Of a DNA stretch of 50,036 bases, positions 43,218-50,036 are shown in pieces. The stretch is from Amycolatopsis coloradensis (lineage in GTDB: Bacteria; Actinomycetota; Actinomycetes; Mycobacteriales; Pseudonocardiaceae). Each line of letters opens with the position of its first letter. The first letter of the stretch is position 1. Made by a program: the position numbers and the translations under genes. The stretch lies in NCBI RefSeq assembly GCF_037997115.1, contig NZ_CP150484.1, positions 3,358,319 to 3,408,354 of the forward strand. The letters are read 5' to 3'. Below the pieces are notes generated by a model. That model was given only the letters and a program-made list of their open reading frames with translations. It was not told the DNA's origin and did no database searches.

Positions 43218-43823
43218 TCAGAGCCAGTCCGAATCGCGGGCGATGCGGATGGCGTCCACCCGGTTGCGGGCGTTGAGTTTCGTCACCACGGTGGCGAGGT
43301 AGTTCCGGACGGTTCCCGGTGACAGGAACAGTTCCGCCGCGATGTCGGCGACCGTGTGCCCGTTCGCGGCGAGGCGGAGGATCTCGACCTCCCGCGGGGT
43401 CAGCGGGCAGTCCTCGGTTCCCCATGCGGACAAGGCGAGTTCGCTGTCGATGACCCGGCGGCCGGTGGCGACCAAGCGGACGGCGTTGGCGAGTTTGTCG
43501 GCGGGCGCGTCCTTGAGCAGGAAGCCGTTGACCTTCGCGTCGAGGGCGCGGCGTACGGTGCCTGGGCGGCCGAGCGACGTGAGGATCAGCGTGCGGACGT
43601 CCGGAAGTTGCTGGCAGAGTTCGGAAGCGGCGGTGAGCCCGTCTTTGGCGGGCAGATCGATGTCGATGATCGCGACGTCCGGCAGGTACTCCGCCGCCAT
43701 CGGGAGGATCTTGTCGCCGGAACCCACCTCCGCGACGACCTCGATGTCTTGTTCGAGGTTCAGCAGGGCGACCAAGGCGCCGCGGACCAGGTGCATGTCC
43801 TCGGCCAACAGGACTCGGATCAC
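43218..43823 (-). CDS. NarL-type response regulator 2
   Basis: 201 residues from GTG 43823, with GAGGAGG 6 bases upstream. Receiver with AEDMHLVRGALVALL, Asp54 in IDIDLPAKDG and LLKDAPADKL, then a LuxR helix-turn-helix with PLTPREVEILRLAANG and GTVRNYLATVVTKLNARNR. No kinase gene adjoins it. Close paralogue of regulators 1 and 3. Upstream is a 436-base spacer shared with the divergent unbL copy 2. Confidence 0.92.
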   Translation of the reverse strand: MIRVLLAEDMHLVRGALVALLNLEQDIEVVAEVGSGDKILPMAAEYLPDVAIIDIDLPAKDGLTAASELCQQLPDVRTLILTSLGRPGTVRRALDAKVNGFLLKDAPADKLANAVRLVATGRRVIDSELALSAWGTEDCPLTPREVEILRLAANGHTVADIAAELFLSPGTVRNYLATVVTKLNARNRVDAIRIARDSDWL

Positions 43824-44259
43824 TCCGACCTCCTCTTCCCCAGAAACACGGTAACTCTCAGTGTACCCAGCAAACCCGCAAGAGTGAATCTGATTCGCAC
43901 GATACAAGGTTACGCATTTTCCGGTGGTAGATCGGCAAGATCGATTCCCTGGTGAGCTGCGACGATGGCGTGACTTCGAAGGTGGTGAAACTGCGACCAA
44001 TCGATTACTCACCGTCAGGTAAGGAGTTGGCAAAAAATGGTGTCCCGAGTGGTTTTCATTTTCTGTTGAGTACTTGTATTCCGGTGAATTAGTCCGGCGA
44101 ACGGGTGAACCCGCCCTTTCCGGGAGTCCGGGATGGCCTGTTCGGCGGTACCGGCGCCGATCTCGATCGGTCGTCGAGCGGGGGGAGACCGCGTCGTGGT
44201 GTCCTCGGCACGAGCCGGTTCGTGCGCGAATTCGCCACTATCCACAAAGGACGTATGTG

Positions 44260-45255
44260 ATGAGCTCATTGCTGGGTGCTCTGCGTAAGGTGTTGTTCGC
44301 GCCTTCGCTGGCTTCGGTCGGTTTCGAGGGGCGCGGATTCGGAGTGCCGCCGACGCCGGCGACCGCACGCCTGGAGTCGATCCCGCAGTCGGTGGTGTGC
44401 GGGTTCGAATGGGGGATCGACGCGCCGGCGCTGTGGGAGGCCGAACGGCGGCTGGACATGGTCGAGCCCGAGATGCGCGGGTTCGCCTACGAGGGCGCGG
44501 CGATGGCGTTCACCATCCTCGACGTGATGCCCGGCGGCCGGAAGCACCGCACGGCCGAACTGATGAGCGGCCCCGGCCTCCCGCACGTCTTCCTGACCTA
44601 CATCGGCATCGGGTTCGCGATGGCCCGCCTGCCCCGGCCGCTGTGGAAGAAGGTGCTGCCGGAGCTCGACGGCGTCCCGTTCCACCCGACGATGAGCTGG
44701 CTGGCCGTCGACGGCTACGCCTTCGACCGTGCCTACTTCGACACGGACAAGTGGGTCGGTGAGCAGTTCGTGCCCAAGCCATACCCGTGGGCGGGCGCCC
44801 CCGCGTACTTCCCCCGCGCCTGCGACCAGGGCATCGGGCGGGCGTTGTGGTTCATCAACGGCGGTGATCCGGTGAAGGTCGCCGAGGCGGTGGACCGCTT
44901 CCCCGCCGGACGCCGCCCGGACCTGTGGAGCGGTGTCGGGCTGGCCTCGACCTTCGCGGGCGGCTGTGACCAGGCCGGGCTGGAGAGGCTGCGCGAGGCG
45001 GCGGGTGAACACCAGGACGAACTCGGTCTCGGCGTCGTCTTCGCGGTGAAGGCGAGGACGTTCTCGTCGTTCGTCCCCCCGCACACCCGCCTCGCCGCGC
45101 GGACGCTCGCCGGGCTGAGCATCGAGGAGGCCGTCGACCTGGCCGACTCGACCGAGGTCACCGAGGACGCCGCGGACGGGACGCCCGCGTACGAGCTGTG
45201 GCGGCAGAACATCCGGGACGGTCTCGCCCCGTCGGCGGGCCGCCTGGCCGCCTGA
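44260..45255 (+). CDS. UnbL-like protein (DUF1702), second copy
   Basis: 331 residues from ATG 44260, with AAAGGA upstream. It shares with UnbL the motifs MRGFAYEGAAMAF, GIGFAMARLPRPLW, LAVDGYAFDRAYFDT, CDQGIGRALWFINGG and GVGLASTFAGG. The first 45 residues differ. It is alone, without UnbV or UnbU, between a response regulator and an AraC gene. DUF1702 proteins occur beyond enediyne clusters, so it may act on a different product or regulate. The upstream 43824-44259 has no supportable gene. Confidence 0.88.
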   Translation: MSSLLGALRKVLFAPSLASVGFEGRGFGVPPTPATARLESIPQSVVCGFEWGIDAPALWEAERRLDMVEPEMRGFAYEGAAMAFTILDVMPGGRKHRTAELMSGPGLPHVFLTYIGIGFAMARLPRPLWKKVLPELDGVPFHPTMSWLAVDGYAFDRAYFDTDKWVGEQFVPKPYPWAGAPAYFPRACDQGIGRALWFINGGDPVKVAEAVDRFPAGRRPDLWSGVGLASTFAGGCDQAGLERLREAAGEHQDELGLGVVFAVKARTFSSFVPPHTRLAARTLAGLSIEEAVDLADSTEVTEDAADGTPAYELWRQNIRDGLAPSAGRLAA

Positions 45256-45272
45256 GGGCCCCTGGATGTCAC

Positions 45273-45315
45273 GAAAGGGTCGTTCAAGACGTCCGGCGTC
45301 TTGAACGACCCTTTC
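45273..45315. terminator. Bidirectional terminator between unbL copy 2 and AraC copy 2
   Basis: Perfect 19-base stem (45273-45291 with 45297-45315) and TCCGG loop, between convergent stops. Its arms begin GAAAGGGTCG and end CTTTC-GCGAC, similar to the 22908-22960 hairpin. Confidence 0.9.
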
Positions 45316-45333
45316 GCGACACGCGGGTGAGGC

Positions 45334-46077
45334 TCAGGCCGCCTGCCTGACCGGCTGCGGCCGGTGCCGCAGATCGGGGAGCGCGAGCAGGACCGGCGGG
45401 TCGAACAGGCGCTTGGGGCGCACCCGCAGGTCCGCCAGCCGCGCGGTGACGCCCGGTTCGACGGTGATCGGCCCGTGGTGCCCGGTGAGCCCGGTGCCGC
45501 GGCGCGTGAGCGGCCCGGTCACGCAGTGCGCGACGAGGTGCCAGGTGCCTTCGGGGACGTCGGTCAGCTGATAGGGGCCGGGGACGTCGATGACCGTGTG
45601 CCGCACGGGCGCGCCCTCGGGGATACGGGTCGGGAAGAGGCCGACGAACACGAGACCAGGTGAGATCTCCGGCGGCGCGGACACGAAACCGCGGACGATC
45701 GCCGGCTTCGCGCCGGGCAGGGGCTCGCCCGCCAGTCGGTGCTGGAAACCACCCTGCCGGCGGTACGCGGAGGGAGAGAGGCCCACGCGGTTACTGAACC
45801 GCGTGCTGAAGGTGCCGACACCGTTGTAGCCGACGCGGTGGCTGATGTCGGCGACCGAGATCGAGGTCGTCAGCAGCAGGCGTTTGGCCTCGTCGAGCCG
45901 CAGCGCGGACAGGAACCGGCCGGGAGAGACGCCGGTGGCCTGCTGGAACACCCTGCTGAAATGGAATTTGCTGAAGGTCGCGGCGCGGGCGATGTCGTCG
46001 ATAGTGAGCTCTTCGCCCAGTTTCTCGTGCATGGCCCCAATGGCTCGCTCCACGGCTCGCCGGACAGTCTCATCCAT
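45334..46077 (-). CDS. AraC-family regulator (copy 2)
   Basis: 247 residues from ATG 46077, with AAAGGA 7 bases upstream; a longer reading from 46311 lacks a ribosome site. N-terminal double helix-turn-helix (about 5-105: LTIDDIARAATFSKFHFSRVF, GVSPGRFLSALRLDEAKRLL, VGYNGVGTFSTRF) and a C-terminal domain with VFVGLFPTRIPEGAP, both parallel to copy 1 at 13415. It stands tail-to-tail with unbL copy 2, while copy 1 stands head-to-tail with unbL. Confidence 0.88.
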   Translation of the reverse strand: MDETVRRAVERAIGAMHEKLGEELTIDDIARAATFSKFHFSRVFQQATGVSPGRFLSALRLDEAKRLLLTTSISVADISHRVGYNGVGTFSTRFSNRVGLSPSAYRRQGGFQHRLAGEPLPGAKPAIVRGFVSAPPEISPGLVFVGLFPTRIPEGAPVRHTVIDVPGPYQLTDVPEGTWHLVAHCVTGPLTRRGTGLTGHHGPITVEPGVTARLADLRVRPKRLFDPPVLLALPDLRHRPQPVRQAA

Positions 46078-46375
46078 TGTGCCGTCCTTTCGCTCGAGGA
46101 TTTCTGGGATGTTTGTGGTTTCGACACTACTGTTCGCGACCGCTACTCCTGAAGTGCTTGATTCATCGTCCGATATGAATTCATGTGCTCGGCGACATGA
46201 AAATTTCACGGTCGCCCGTACCTCGGCAGGCCCATGCGAAAACCACAGTCCGGCAATGGTGTGCGCACTGGATCCCCGCGCCGGGTGGCCGCAGAATTCC
46301 TGGTAGCGCATTCACGTCGGAACCACCCCGACCGTGTTGGCGTGGTGCGAAGAACGTATTCCCGCGACAACACAG

Positions 46376-46419
46376 AACCGGCTCTTGACCACGCACCCCT
46401 CGGTGGTCAAGGGCCGGTT
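46376..46419. terminator. Terminator-like hairpin in the AraC/regulator 3 spacer
   Basis: 17-base arms (46376-46392 and 46403-46419, one G-T pair), 10-base loop, followed by TCC. It lies in a 411-base divergent spacer (46078-46488) where no convincing gene is present; it may insulate regulator 3 or regulate it. Confidence 0.6.
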
Positions 46420-46488
46420 TCCATTTCGCGGAACGGTGTGTGAGGATAGTATCGTCGGCTCGGGGGAGCGACGCGGGCGGAAAGGCAG

Positions 46489-47103
46489 ATGGGGTCGATG
46501 ATCAAGGTCCTGGTGGCCGAGGACATGCACATTGTCCGGGGGGCACTGGTCGCGCTGCTCGGCCTGGAAGCCGACATCGAGGTCGTCGCCGAATGCGCGA
46601 GCGGCGACGAGATCCTCCCGCTCGCCCAGTCCACGCGCCCCGACGTCGCGCTCATCGACATCGACCTGCCGGGCAAGGACGGTCTCACCGCGGCCGCCGA
46701 GCTGCATGAGCAGCTTCCCGGGGTTCGCACGCTGATCCTCACCTCGCTCGGCAGCCCCGGCACCCTGCGGCGGGCGCTGGCCGCGAAGGTCAACGGCTTC
46801 CTGCGCAAGGACGCGCCCGCCGACCGGCTCGCCAACGCGGTCCGCGGGGTCGCCGCCGGACGGCGCGTCGTCGACGGCGATCTGGCGCTCGCCGCCTGGG
46901 ACAGCGAGGATTGCCCGCTCACCACCCGCGAGATCGAGGTGCTCCGGCTGGCGTCGGTCGGCTCCGACCCGACCGAGATCGCCGCCGAGTTGTTCCTGTC
47001 CGCCGGTACCGTGCGGAACTACCTGACGACGATCGTTTCGAAGCTCAGCGCCCGCAACCGGGTCGACGCGGTGCGGATCGCCAGGGAGTCCGGCTGGCTG
47101 TGA
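46489..47103 (+). CDS. NarL-type response regulator 3
   Basis: 204 residues from ATG 46489 (AAAGG close upstream); ATG 46498 would match the start of the paralogues better. Receiver with AEDMHIVRGALVALL, Asp57 in IDIDLPGKDG and a variant FLRKDAP where the others have FLLKDAP. LuxR helix-turn-helix with GTVRNYLTTIVSKLSARNR. Orphan of any adjacent kinase. It is closest to regulator 1. Confidence 0.92.
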   Translation: MGSMIKVLVAEDMHIVRGALVALLGLEADIEVVAECASGDEILPLAQSTRPDVALIDIDLPGKDGLTAAAELHEQLPGVRTLILTSLGSPGTLRRALAAKVNGFLRKDAPADRLANAVRGVAAGRRVVDGDLALAAWDSEDCPLTTREIEVLRLASVGSDPTEIAAELFLSAGTVRNYLTTIVSKLSARNRVDAVRIARESGWL

Positions 47104-47115
47104 CGCGGGGGCGCC

Positions 47116-48195
47116 TCACCTGGCCGGGACGGGCATCGTGGCGTGGGCGAGCTCCGCGGCGAACTCGCCGGGGGAAGCCGCTTCCGCGAGCAACCGGCGT
47201 TGCCGGGCCGCGCCGGTGCCGTGGTCGAACAGCGCTTCCAATCCTCGTTCGACGTCGTCCGCGTCGCCCGCGGCTCTGAGCGCCGGCCGGACGAACTCGA
47301 CGAGGTCGCCGAGCAGATCACGCTGTTCGGCCTCCCTGCCGGTGAAGACGTCGACGCCCGGCCCGTCCAGCCCTCGGCGCGCGGCCGCCGTCAAGGCCGC
47401 GCCGATCCGGGCACCGCGGGCGCGAGGCGGTCTCGTCGTCGCCGCGCAGGTCGCGACCAGTCCGCGCACCAGCGCGGCGAGCAGCACCGCGTCGTCGACG
47501 GACAGGCAGACGTCGGCGATCCGCACCTCGACCGTGGGGTATCGAGGGGAAAGGCGGGCATAGAAGTACACCCCCGCCGCGTCGAGGGCGGCGCCGTGGC
47601 GCACGGCCTCCCCGATGCTCCGGTCGTACGCGGCCGCGCCGGACCATTCGTCGGGTGGTCGCGCCGACGGCCACCGGTCCCAGAGCGGGAAGCGCCTGCT
47701 CGACCATCCGGAGTCGATGCCGTTTTCGACCGGGGAGTTGACACTGAGCGCCAGCAACGGCGCGAGCCACGGCCGCAGCCCGGCGAGAACCCGTGCGCCG
47801 AGATCCCGCGACGGCAGACCGACGTGCACATGGCAGGCGCAGGTCCCCGCCTCGCGGATCAGGTCCGGGAACGCCTGTGCCATCCGCAGGTACCGGGGCT
47901 CGGGCGTGAGCGTGTCTCCCCGCAGGCCGCAGGGCGGGATGCCCGTCGCCACCATCAGGCAACCGTCGGCCCGCGCCGCCGTCGCGACGATCTGCCGCAG
48001 CCGCGTCAGTTCCGAGCGCACCTCGTCCAGGCCGCGGCAGACGCCGGTCGCGGTCTCGATCTGGAACCGCATCAGCTCACCGGTGACGTCCGGCCCAGGG
48101 GCGAGACCGGCGAGTAGTTCGGGGGCTCGCAACGCGACCGAGCCGTCCACCGGGTCGAGCAGGACGAACTCTTCTTCCATACCAAGGGTGAACAT
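47116..48195 (-). CDS. GCS2-type carboxylate-amine ligase
   Basis: 359 residues, ATG 48195 with GGGGAA upstream. MFTLGMEEEFVLLDP at the start, CACHVHVGLPSRD, SVNSPVENG and a TVEVRIADVCLSVDD region fit the glutamate-cysteine ligase family 2 (YbdK type). The family joins glutamate to cysteine or other amines with ATP. In actinobacteria that use mycothiol the true substrate is uncertain. It converges on regulator 3 and is probably a bystander of the clusters. Confidence 0.88.
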   Translation of the reverse strand: MFTLGMEEEFVLLDPVDGSVALRAPELLAGLAPGPDVTGELMRFQIETATGVCRGLDEVRSELTRLRQIVATAARADGCLMVATGIPPCGLRGDTLTPEPRYLRMAQAFPDLIREAGTCACHVHVGLPSRDLGARVLAGLRPWLAPLLALSVNSPVENGIDSGWSSRRFPLWDRWPSARPPDEWSGAAAYDRSIGEAVRHGAALDAAGVYFYARLSPRYPTVEVRIADVCLSVDDAVLLAALVRGLVATCAATTRPPRARGARIGAALTAAARRGLDGPGVDVFTGREAEQRDLLGDLVEFVRPALRAAGDADDVERGLEALFDHGTGAARQRRLLAEAASPGEFAAELAHATMPVPAR

Positions 48196-48327
48196 GGTTC
48201 CCCGTTCCGTGGTTTCGCCGATGTCACTGAATCTGCCCGCTCTGGCGCGGCGAGGAAAGGGCCGGTGTGCTGAACTTCGTTGCGGCGAAAGTGTTTCGGG
48301 GTCTCACTGACGGTCTAGGCTGGGTTC

Positions 48328-49263
48328 ATGATCGATCTGTATCCCCCAGTCGAGCCGTATGACAAAGGACTGCTCGATGTAGGTGACGGCAACCTCGTCT
48401 ATTGGGAGACCTGCGGGAATCCGGCCGGGAAGCCGGCGGTGATGCTGCACGGCGGCCCCGGGCAGGGCTGTACGCCGGGCATGCGGCGGATGTTCGACCC
48501 GGCCCGCTACCGCGTGGTGCTGTTCGATCAGCGCGGTTGCGGCCGCAGCACCCCGCACGCGAGCGACCCGGCGACCGACCTGCGGCACAACACGACGGAT
48601 CATCTCGTCGCCGACATGGAACGGCTGCGGAAGCATCTGGGTATCGAACGCTGGCTCGTCACCGGAGGTTCGTGGGGCACGACGCTCGCGCTCGCCTACG
48701 CCGAACGGTTCCCTGAGCGGGTCACCGAGATCGTCGTCATCTCGATCAGCACGACACGGCCGTCCGAGATCGACTGGCTGTATCACGGCGTCGGCCGGTT
48801 CTTCCCCGAAGAATGGGCCCGCTTCCGCGGTGATCTCACCGGCGATCTGGTCGCCGCCTATGCCCGGCTCATGGAAGATCCCGACGCCCGGGTGCGGACC
48901 GAGGCCGCCCGCTCCTGGTGCGTCTGGGAGGACACCGTGCTGTCACTGGAACCCGGCGCGACCGTCCACAATGGCCCGATCGGCGAGTGGGAACTCGCGT
49001 TCGCGCGCCTCGTCACGCACTACTACTCCCACGCGGGCTGGCTGGAGCCCGGCGCGCTGATCCGCGACGCCGGTCTGTTGCGGGACATTCCCGGCGTGCT
49101 GATCCACGGCCGCCGGGACCTGAGCTGCCCGGTGGACACGGCCTGGGAACTCGCCCGCGCCTGGCCAGGAGCGGAGTTGCTGATCGACGACGACTCGGGA
49201 CATCACTCGAGCGACGTGAAACGAACGTGGAAGCTGGCGGCGCTGGAGCGGTTCGCGGTCTGA
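48328..49263 (+). CDS. pip: Proline iminopeptidase-like alpha/beta hydrolase
   Basis: 311 residues. HGGPG oxyanion loop (about 41-45), FDQRGCGRSTPH, nucleophile Ser115 in GGSWG, Asp264 in HGRRDLSCP and His292 or His293 in GHHSS form the catalytic set of the S33 prolyl aminopeptidase family. Length is usual. It releases N-terminal proline from peptides; a role in peptide product trimming is possible but not indicated by position. Confidence 0.9.
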   Translation: MIDLYPPVEPYDKGLLDVGDGNLVYWETCGNPAGKPAVMLHGGPGQGCTPGMRRMFDPARYRVVLFDQRGCGRSTPHASDPATDLRHNTTDHLVADMERLRKHLGIERWLVTGGSWGTTLALAYAERFPERVTEIVVISISTTRPSEIDWLYHGVGRFFPEEWARFRGDLTGDLVAAYARLMEDPDARVRTEAARSWCVWEDTVLSLEPGATVHNGPIGEWELAFARLVTHYYSHAGWLEPGALIRDAGLLRDIPGVLIHGRRDLSCPVDTAWELARAWPGAELLIDDDSGHHSSDVKRTWKLAALERFAV

Positions 49264-49291
49264 GGGTACTGGGACGCGTTTGCCTTACCTC

Positions 49292-49909
49292 TCAAGAGGA
49301 AAGCAGGCGGTTCCGCACCTGCGCGAGCTGGGCATGGGTCGCTCCGCCCTTCAGCAAGTACGCGTGCACGCCTCCGTGACGGTCGTTCAGATGAGCCAGC
49401 GTCCGGAGGATCGTGTCACCGCTGCAACCATCCGTGCGTGCGTAATCCTCGGCGATCGAAGCGGGTGGAACGTCCGCGACGCTCAACGCGAGCGCCACGA
49501 GCACACCCGTCCGGTCGCGACCCGCGCCGCAATGCACCGCGAGCGGGCCGGGCGGTGCGTCACCCAGCTGAACGAAGACGCCGGTGATCCGGCGCCGGTT
49601 TTCGTCGAGCATGGTCCGGTAGGCGTCCGGCATGGTGGTGCCTTGCTCGGCCAATTCGGCGATCAGGGGAGTGTTGCGGTACACGGGATCGCCGGCGAAC
49701 GGGCTGGGGCCCGACACGGTCTCCCGTGCCCACCGGAGGTCCAGTATGCGACCGATCCCCGCGCCGCGGACCGCGGCGATTCCGTCGTTCGTCAACCGGT
49801 CGTGGCTGTCCGATCGGAAAAGCGCGCCGAATCGGATCCGCCGGCCATCGGCCGAGGGCAGTCCGCCTACGTCGCGGCCGTTGAGGCAGCCATCCCAAAC
49901 CAGCTTCAT
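49292..49909 (-). CDS. Tyrosine-protein phosphatase (MptpB-like)
   Basis: 205 residues from ATG 49909, with GGAG 7 bases upstream (GTG 49912 is an alternative). Starts NGRDVGGLPS; the catalytic P-loop HCGAGRDRTG has Cys127 and Arg133 (CX5R). Matches bacterial single-domain tyrosine phosphatases related to MptpB and PF13350 proteins. Cytoplasmic; target unknown. Confidence 0.88.
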   Translation of the reverse strand: MKLVWDGCLNGRDVGGLPSADGRRIRFGALFRSDSHDRLTNDGIAAVRGAGIGRILDLRWARETVSGPSPFAGDPVYRNTPLIAELAEQGTTMPDAYRTMLDENRRRITGVFVQLGDAPPGPLAVHCGAGRDRTGVLVALALSVADVPPASIAEDYARTDGCSGDTILRTLAHLNDRHGGVHAYLLKGGATHAQLAQVRNRLLSS

Positions 49910-49966
49910 CACGCGACTCCAAGGTGAGTTGTCGTCGAGCTTAGACGGTTTCTCGCTGGGGTCGGC

Positions 49967-50036
49967 CTATGTCCTGAGGTACATGGTGTTGCGTCTTGGT
50001 GTGCCGGTGGGGTCGAGGTAGGTGGGTGGGGTGAAG
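49967..50036 (-). CDS. C-terminus of a DUF222/HNH endonuclease (13E12 repeat type), partial
   Basis: The last 22 codons read FTPPTYLDPTGTPRRN and a short tail to TAG 49969-49967. The TPPTYLDPTG-x-PRRN pattern is the typical end of DUF222/13E12-repeat HNH proteins. The rest is beyond the window. Confidence 0.65.
   Translation of the reverse strand, partial: FTPPTYLDPTGTPRRNTMYLRT

Noticed and set aside
44038..44070. A ten-residue open frame ending in Cys, 10 bases after AAGGAG
   Set aside because: Too short to support, spacing is long, and the region is AT-rich spacer DNA; could be chance.
44015..44368. A 117-codon leftward frame over the unbL copy 2 start
   Set aside because: Overlaps the well-supported rightward gene and its spacer, with no domain.
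46175..46306. A 44-codon frame with three Cys residues in the AraC/regulator spacer, considered as a second peptide precursor
   Set aside because: No ribosome binding site, and no similarity to the 62-residue peptide; it is part of a longer open shadow frame.

Overview
The window is high-GC actinobacterial DNA, probably from Amycolatopsis or a close Pseudonocardiaceae relative. This rests on codon use, ATGA/GTGA gene overlaps, SARP, HxlR and DivIVA-like proteins, a mycothiol-type DinB protein, a 13E12-type endonuclease end, and long intergenic hairpins of the kind seen in that genus. No rRNA, tRNA or CRISPR array was seen.

Layout. 1-3225: the tail of a very repetitive gene with six copies of an unrecognised module of about 95 residues. 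It lies in two reading frames and runs head-on into a csoR-type repressor gene that is cut off at the junction. 3540-7385: ordinary genes (YciI, DivIVA-like coiled coil, maleylpyruvate-isomerase-like, CopC-CopD fusion with a membrane partner). 7501-13051: an HxlR and a SARP regulator beside a RiPP-type pair, a fused E1-like/YcaO cyclodehydratase and a SagB-type dehydrogenase. 13415-32622: an AraC-type regulator followed by a compact enediyne-type core: UnbL, UnbV, UnbU, P450, DUF5987-like protein, GMC oxidoreductase, AhpD-like protein, the iterative synthase PKSE, its thioesterase, a flavin reductase, a 55-residue protein, and acyl-CoA carboxylase beta and epsilon subunits.

32786-37292 holds small unknown genes, an FAD oxidoreductase, a second AhpD-like protein and a 62-residue peptide gene with a Cys/Thr-rich C-terminus, which is the best candidate in the window for the YcaO substrate. 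37539-47103 is dense in regulation: three closely related NarL-type response regulators, a histidine kinase with two complete kinase halves, a second HxlR-SARP pair, a second UnbL and a second AraC. The remainder (47116-50036) is housekeeping or accessory: GCS2-type ligase, proline iminopeptidase, tyrosine phosphatase, and the end of a DUF222/HNH gene.

How the genes may work together (inference). PKSE, thioesterase and UnbL/V/U would build and process a polyene toward an enediyne-like core. The P450, GMC enzyme and flavin reductase would oxidise it, and the carboxylase subunits could supply malonyl-CoA. No sugar, aminomutase, apoprotein or transporter genes are visible. The regulators and UnbL occur twice, on both flanks of the core, which suggests a duplicated control cassette. 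The YcaO/SagB pair may make a separate peptide product under the same control.
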